A stretch of DNA of 64,000 bases, taken from Methylobacterium fujisawaense (lineage in GTDB: Bacteria > Pseudomonadota > Alphaproteobacteria > Rhizobiales > Beijerinckiaceae). The stretch spans positions 682,001-746,000 of the forward strand of contig NZ_JACJIM010000001.1 of the NCBI RefSeq assembly GCF_014138435.1, given 5' to 3'. The notes below the pieces were generated by a model. That model was not told the DNA's origin and did no database searches. It was given only the letters and a program-made list of their open reading frames with translations. This document shows, piece after piece, positions 61,456 through 64,000 of the stretch (its first letter is position 1; each line of letters opens with the position of its first letter). The translations under genes and the position numbers were made by a program.

Positions 61456-62435
61456 CAGTAGGCGAGCCTCGGATCGATGATCGTGGCGGCCAGATCGACG
61501 AGGATGTTGATCACGACGAAGATCGCGCTGGTGACGATGGCGATGCCCTGGATCAGCGGGAAGTCGCGCTGGAGCACGGCGTTGATGGTGAGCAGGCCGA
61601 GTCCGGGATAGTCGAGGATGTATTCGACGATGATCACGCCGCCGAGCAGGCTGGAGAACTGGACGCCGAGGAGATTGAGCAGCGGTACGGCGGCGTTGCG
61701 CAGGACATGCGCCCCGACGATCCGCGTCTCCGTCAGCCCGCGGATGCGGCCGACCGCGACATAGGCCTCGCCCATCTGGGCGGCCACGGCGCCCGAGAGG
61801 GTGCGGATCAGCACCGGCGACAATTCCACCGCCAGCACGATGGCCGGGAGGATCGTGTAGGAGAAGCCCCCGTAGCCGACCGCCGGGAGCCAGCCGAGCT
61901 TCACCGAGAACAGCAGCGCGAGCACGATCGCGAGCCAGAAGTTCGGCAGCGAGATGAAGATCGACGAGACCGCGAACGCGAACCTGTCCGCGAGGCCGCC
62001 CGGCCTCAGCCCCGCGGCGATGCCGACGAGCGACGAGAAGGCCAGGGCGAAGGCCAGGGCCAGGGCAGCGAGCTGCAGGGTCATCGGCAGGGCCTCGCCG
62101 ATGAGGGCGGCAACAGGCGCGCGCTCGGCCCGGGTCGCGTCGTCGAAATTCGCGCCGCCCGTGGCCGCGCCGTTGGCAGGCCGCACGAAGCTGTGGCCGA
62201 GGTCGCCGCGCACCACCTGCCCGGCGTAGCGGCCGAACTGGACCAGGATCGGATCGCGCAGGCCCATCCGGTTGGCGATCTGCTCCACGAGGGAATCCGG
62301 CGCCATCCCGCCGACCATCAGGCGCACCGGGTCACCCGGAACGACGCGCAGGAGCGTGAAGATCAGGAGCGAGACCAGGGTGATGATGATCGCCCCCTGC
62401 GCGAGGCGCCGGGCGAGGAAGCTGAGCACGAACAT
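61455..62435 (-). CDS. peptide-type ABC permease (DppB/OppB-like)
   Basis: A 326-residue permease starting FLARRLAQGAIIITLVSLLI with the DppB marks RVVPGDPVRLMVGG, QVVRGDLGHSFV, the EAA loop YVAVGRIRGLTETRIVGAHV and a closing DPRLAY. It partners the DppC-like permease. The binding-protein gene ends 56 bp upstream. Confidence 0.92.
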   Translation of the reverse strand: MFVLSFLARRLAQGAIIITLVSLLIFTLLRVVPGDPVRLMVGGMAPDSLVEQIANRMGLRDPILVQFGRYAGQVVRGDLGHSFVRPANGAATGGANFDDATRAERAPVAALIGEALPMTLQLAALALAFALAFSSLVGIAAGLRPGGLADRFAFAVSSIFISLPNFWLAIVLALLFSVKLGWLPAVGYGGFSYTILPAIVLAVELSPVLIRTLSGAVAAQMGEAYVAVGRIRGLTETRIVGAHVLRNAAVPLLNLLGVQFSSLLGGVIIVEYILDYPGLGLLTINAVLQRDFPLIQGIAIVTSAIFVVINILVDLAATIIDPRLAY

Positions 62436-62491
62436 CGGGCGATGGGGCTACGGGTGACGCGCCGCCGGAGGCGGCGGGGATGGGGTGCAGA

Positions 62492-64000
62492 TCAGGCCGT
62501 GCGCGCGGCGTCGATCGAGCCGTCGGGATAGATGAAGAGGCCCTTCAGGTCGGCCTGCATCGCGTGGATCATCGCCGAGGTGAAAAGCGAGAGGGCCGGC
62601 GCCTTGGCGGCCAGGAGCGGCATGGTCTCGGTCTGCAGGATCGTCTTGCGCGCCTCCAGGGTCGGCGCGTTCCGCTCCTTGTCGAGGCTCGCGTCGACCT
62701 CCGGATCCTCCAGACCCGTGATGCGGTGCGAGGACGCGTGGAAATGCGTGCGCAGCACCAAGTCGGGCTCGGGCGATCCGGTCGACCAGCCGCAATCGAT
62801 CATGTGGCCCGGCCCGCCGCCGGGGCGATGATAGAGGCGCTCGTTCCAGGCCGCGGGTTCCAGCACGGTGAGGGTGACCGGAAAGCCCTGTTCGTTCAGC
62901 ATCGCGGTGATGATCTCACCGTATTCCTTGGTCTTCGGGTAGAAGCCGACCGAGGTGATGTATTCCAGCGGCGGCAAGCCCTTCCCTTTCGGGAAGCCGG
63001 CCTCCGCCAGCAGCGCCTGCGCCTTGTCGGGGTCGTAGGCGGGATAGTTCTTCAGGTCGACATAGCCGAACTTCACCGGCGAGACGAAGTTCGACGAGGC
63101 GTGGCCCGCGGAGCCGAGGACATCGAGGATCACGCTCCGGTCGATCGCGTGGCAGGCTGCGAGGCGCAGGCGGACGTCGTTGAACGGCGGCTTGGAGCAA
63201 CGGAACCACAGATACTTGTTCTCGACCGAGACGATCCGGCTGACGGCGATCTTCGGGTTGCCCTTGACGGTCTCGACCTGCTCGGGCTCCAGGCGCTCGA
63301 CGATGGAAGCTTGCCCGTTCATCAGGGAGAGCATCCGGGTGGTCGAATCCGCCGTGAAGGTGAAGTCGATGCCGGGAATCGCCGGCTTCCCCTTGAAGTA
63401 GCCCTCGTGGGCCTTGAGCACCGTGGTGTTGCCGCGCTGCTCGACGAAGCGGAACGGGCCTGTGCCGTTGAGGCGCTTGGCGAGGACGCCGCCGGGGCCC
63501 TCGGCCACGTCCTTCGCCGACATGATCGGCAGGAACGAGGCCAGGAAGACGAAGAGGTGCGCCGGGTAGCCGCCCTTCGTCGTGTCGACGATCACCGTAC
63601 GGTCGTCGGGCGTCGTGATCGTGAGCGTGTCGGTCGGTCCGGGATACCATTGCGCCGGTCGATCGGGCTGCGCGCCGTACTCGAAGGTCGCCTTCACGTC
63701 CTCGGCCTTGAAGGGTTTCCCGTCGTGAAATGCGACCCCGTCGCGCAGGGTGATCTGCAGGCGGTGCGGGTCGAGAAGCTTGATGTCGGTCGCCAGTTCG
63801 TAGACCACCTTGCCCGGATCATCGAGCGTCATCGGTGTGCGGGTGAGGAATCCCATCACGAAACCCTCGATGTTCTTCTGCGAGAGCGTCGTGTGGGCCG
63901 TCGGGTCCCAGTTCCCGGTGATGTTCTCCGCCGACAGGAAGACCAGAGGCCGCGCGCTCTGGGCGAAGGCCGAGGCGATCAGGAAGTCGGGGTTGATCTG
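62492..64000 (-). CDS. peptide-type ABC substrate-binding protein (5' end outside window)
   Basis: About 500 residues of a family-5 extracellular solute-binding protein: LQITLRDGVAFHDGKPFKAE, LNGTGPFRFVEQRGNTTVLK, FRCSKPPFNDVRLRLAACHA, AIDRSVILDVLGSAG, and a normal C-terminus. The frame stays open to the right edge (NITGNWDPTAHTTLSQKNIE just inside it), so the signal peptide and start lie beyond the window. It delivers the solute to the two permeases downstream. Members of this family carry peptides, but also nickel, sugars, opines or amino-alcohol conjugates. Confidence 0.9.
   Translation of the reverse strand, partial: QINPDFLIASAFAQSARPLVFLSAENITGNWDPTAHTTLSQKNIEGFVMGFLTRTPMTLDDPGKVVYELATDIKLLDPHRLQITLRDGVAFHDGKPFKAEDVKATFEYGAQPDRPAQWYPGPTDTLTITTPDDRTVIVDTTKGGYPAHLFVFLASFLPIMSAKDVAEGPGGVLAKRLNGTGPFRFVEQRGNTTVLKAHEGYFKGKPAIPGIDFTFTADSTTRMLSLMNGQASIVERLEPEQVETVKGNPKIAVSRIVSVENKYLWFRCSKPPFNDVRLRLAACHAIDRSVILDVLGSAGHASSNFVSPVKFGYVDLKNYPAYDPDKAQALLAEAGFPKGKGLPPLEYITSVGFYPKTKEYGEIITAMLNEQGFPVTLTVLEPAAWNERLYHRPGGGPGHMIDCGWSTGSPEPDLVLRTHFHASSHRITGLEDPEVDASLDKERNAPTLEARKTILQTETMPLLAAKAPALSLFTSAMIHAMQADLKGLFIYPDGSIDAARTA

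Overview
The window is high-GC DNA packed with genes, read as a chromosomal segment of an alphaproteobacterium of the order Hyphomicrobiales, most likely a Methylobacterium-like organism. This placement is inferred from the codon and GC bias, the gene families (GCG/CRPN-prefixed glycine-rich secreted proteins, OprB-type porin, paired GGDEF/EAL proteins, IS110 and IS630 debris) and the chemotaxis layout. No rRNA, tRNA or CRISPR array was seen.

Layout. 0-5 kb: a partial LysR gene, a cytosine-deaminase-like amidohydrolase and an AsnC/Lrp regulator lie divergent to an alanine racemase / D-amino-acid dehydrogenase (alr-dadA) pair. 5.6-15.8 kb: a chemotaxis cluster reads leftwards as cheA-cheW-mcp-cheW-cheR-cheB, plus a soluble MCP-like protein; a STAS protein and a CheY lie divergently. 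15.8-26.2 kb: metabolic and envelope genes include a Tsx-like outer-membrane protein with a double-ABM membrane protein, a guanine-deaminase-like enzyme, a berberine-bridge-type FAD oxidase, an IlvD/Edd sugar-acid dehydratase, two truncated remnants (LacI regulator and fructose PTS IIC) facing apart across one scar, and an OprB porin. 26.8-33.1 kb: AraC regulator, small secreted glycine-rich proteins, a phospholipase-A2-like protein, a ferritin-like protein and an orphan TAXI binding protein.

33-45 kb is an accessory stretch, with less extreme GC in places, IS630 and IS110 remnants, two GGDEF/EAL proteins, a MerR regulator with its characteristic 19-bp-spacer promoter driving a carboxymuconolactone-decarboxylase-like gene, another MCP, and a 3' fragment of an acetate symporter.

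45.3-64 kb is the most interesting part. A rightward operon encodes a complete urea/short-chain-amide type ABC importer (binding protein, two permeases, two ATPases) and an amidase. It converges, across a hairpin, on a leftward run of eleven tightly packed genes: a peptide-type ABC importer (binding protein, two permeases, one fused double ATPase), a DeoR regulator, an allantoate/N-carbamoyl-amino-acid-type amidohydrolase, two choline/ethanolamine-kinase-like phosphotransferases, a HisN-like phosphatase, and ethanolamine ammonia-lyase eutB-eutC. I infer a nitrogen-scavenging system that feeds ethanolamine, probably released from a larger conjugated or phosphorylated compound, to a shell-less EutBC enzyme. 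The substrate is not determinable from sequence alone.
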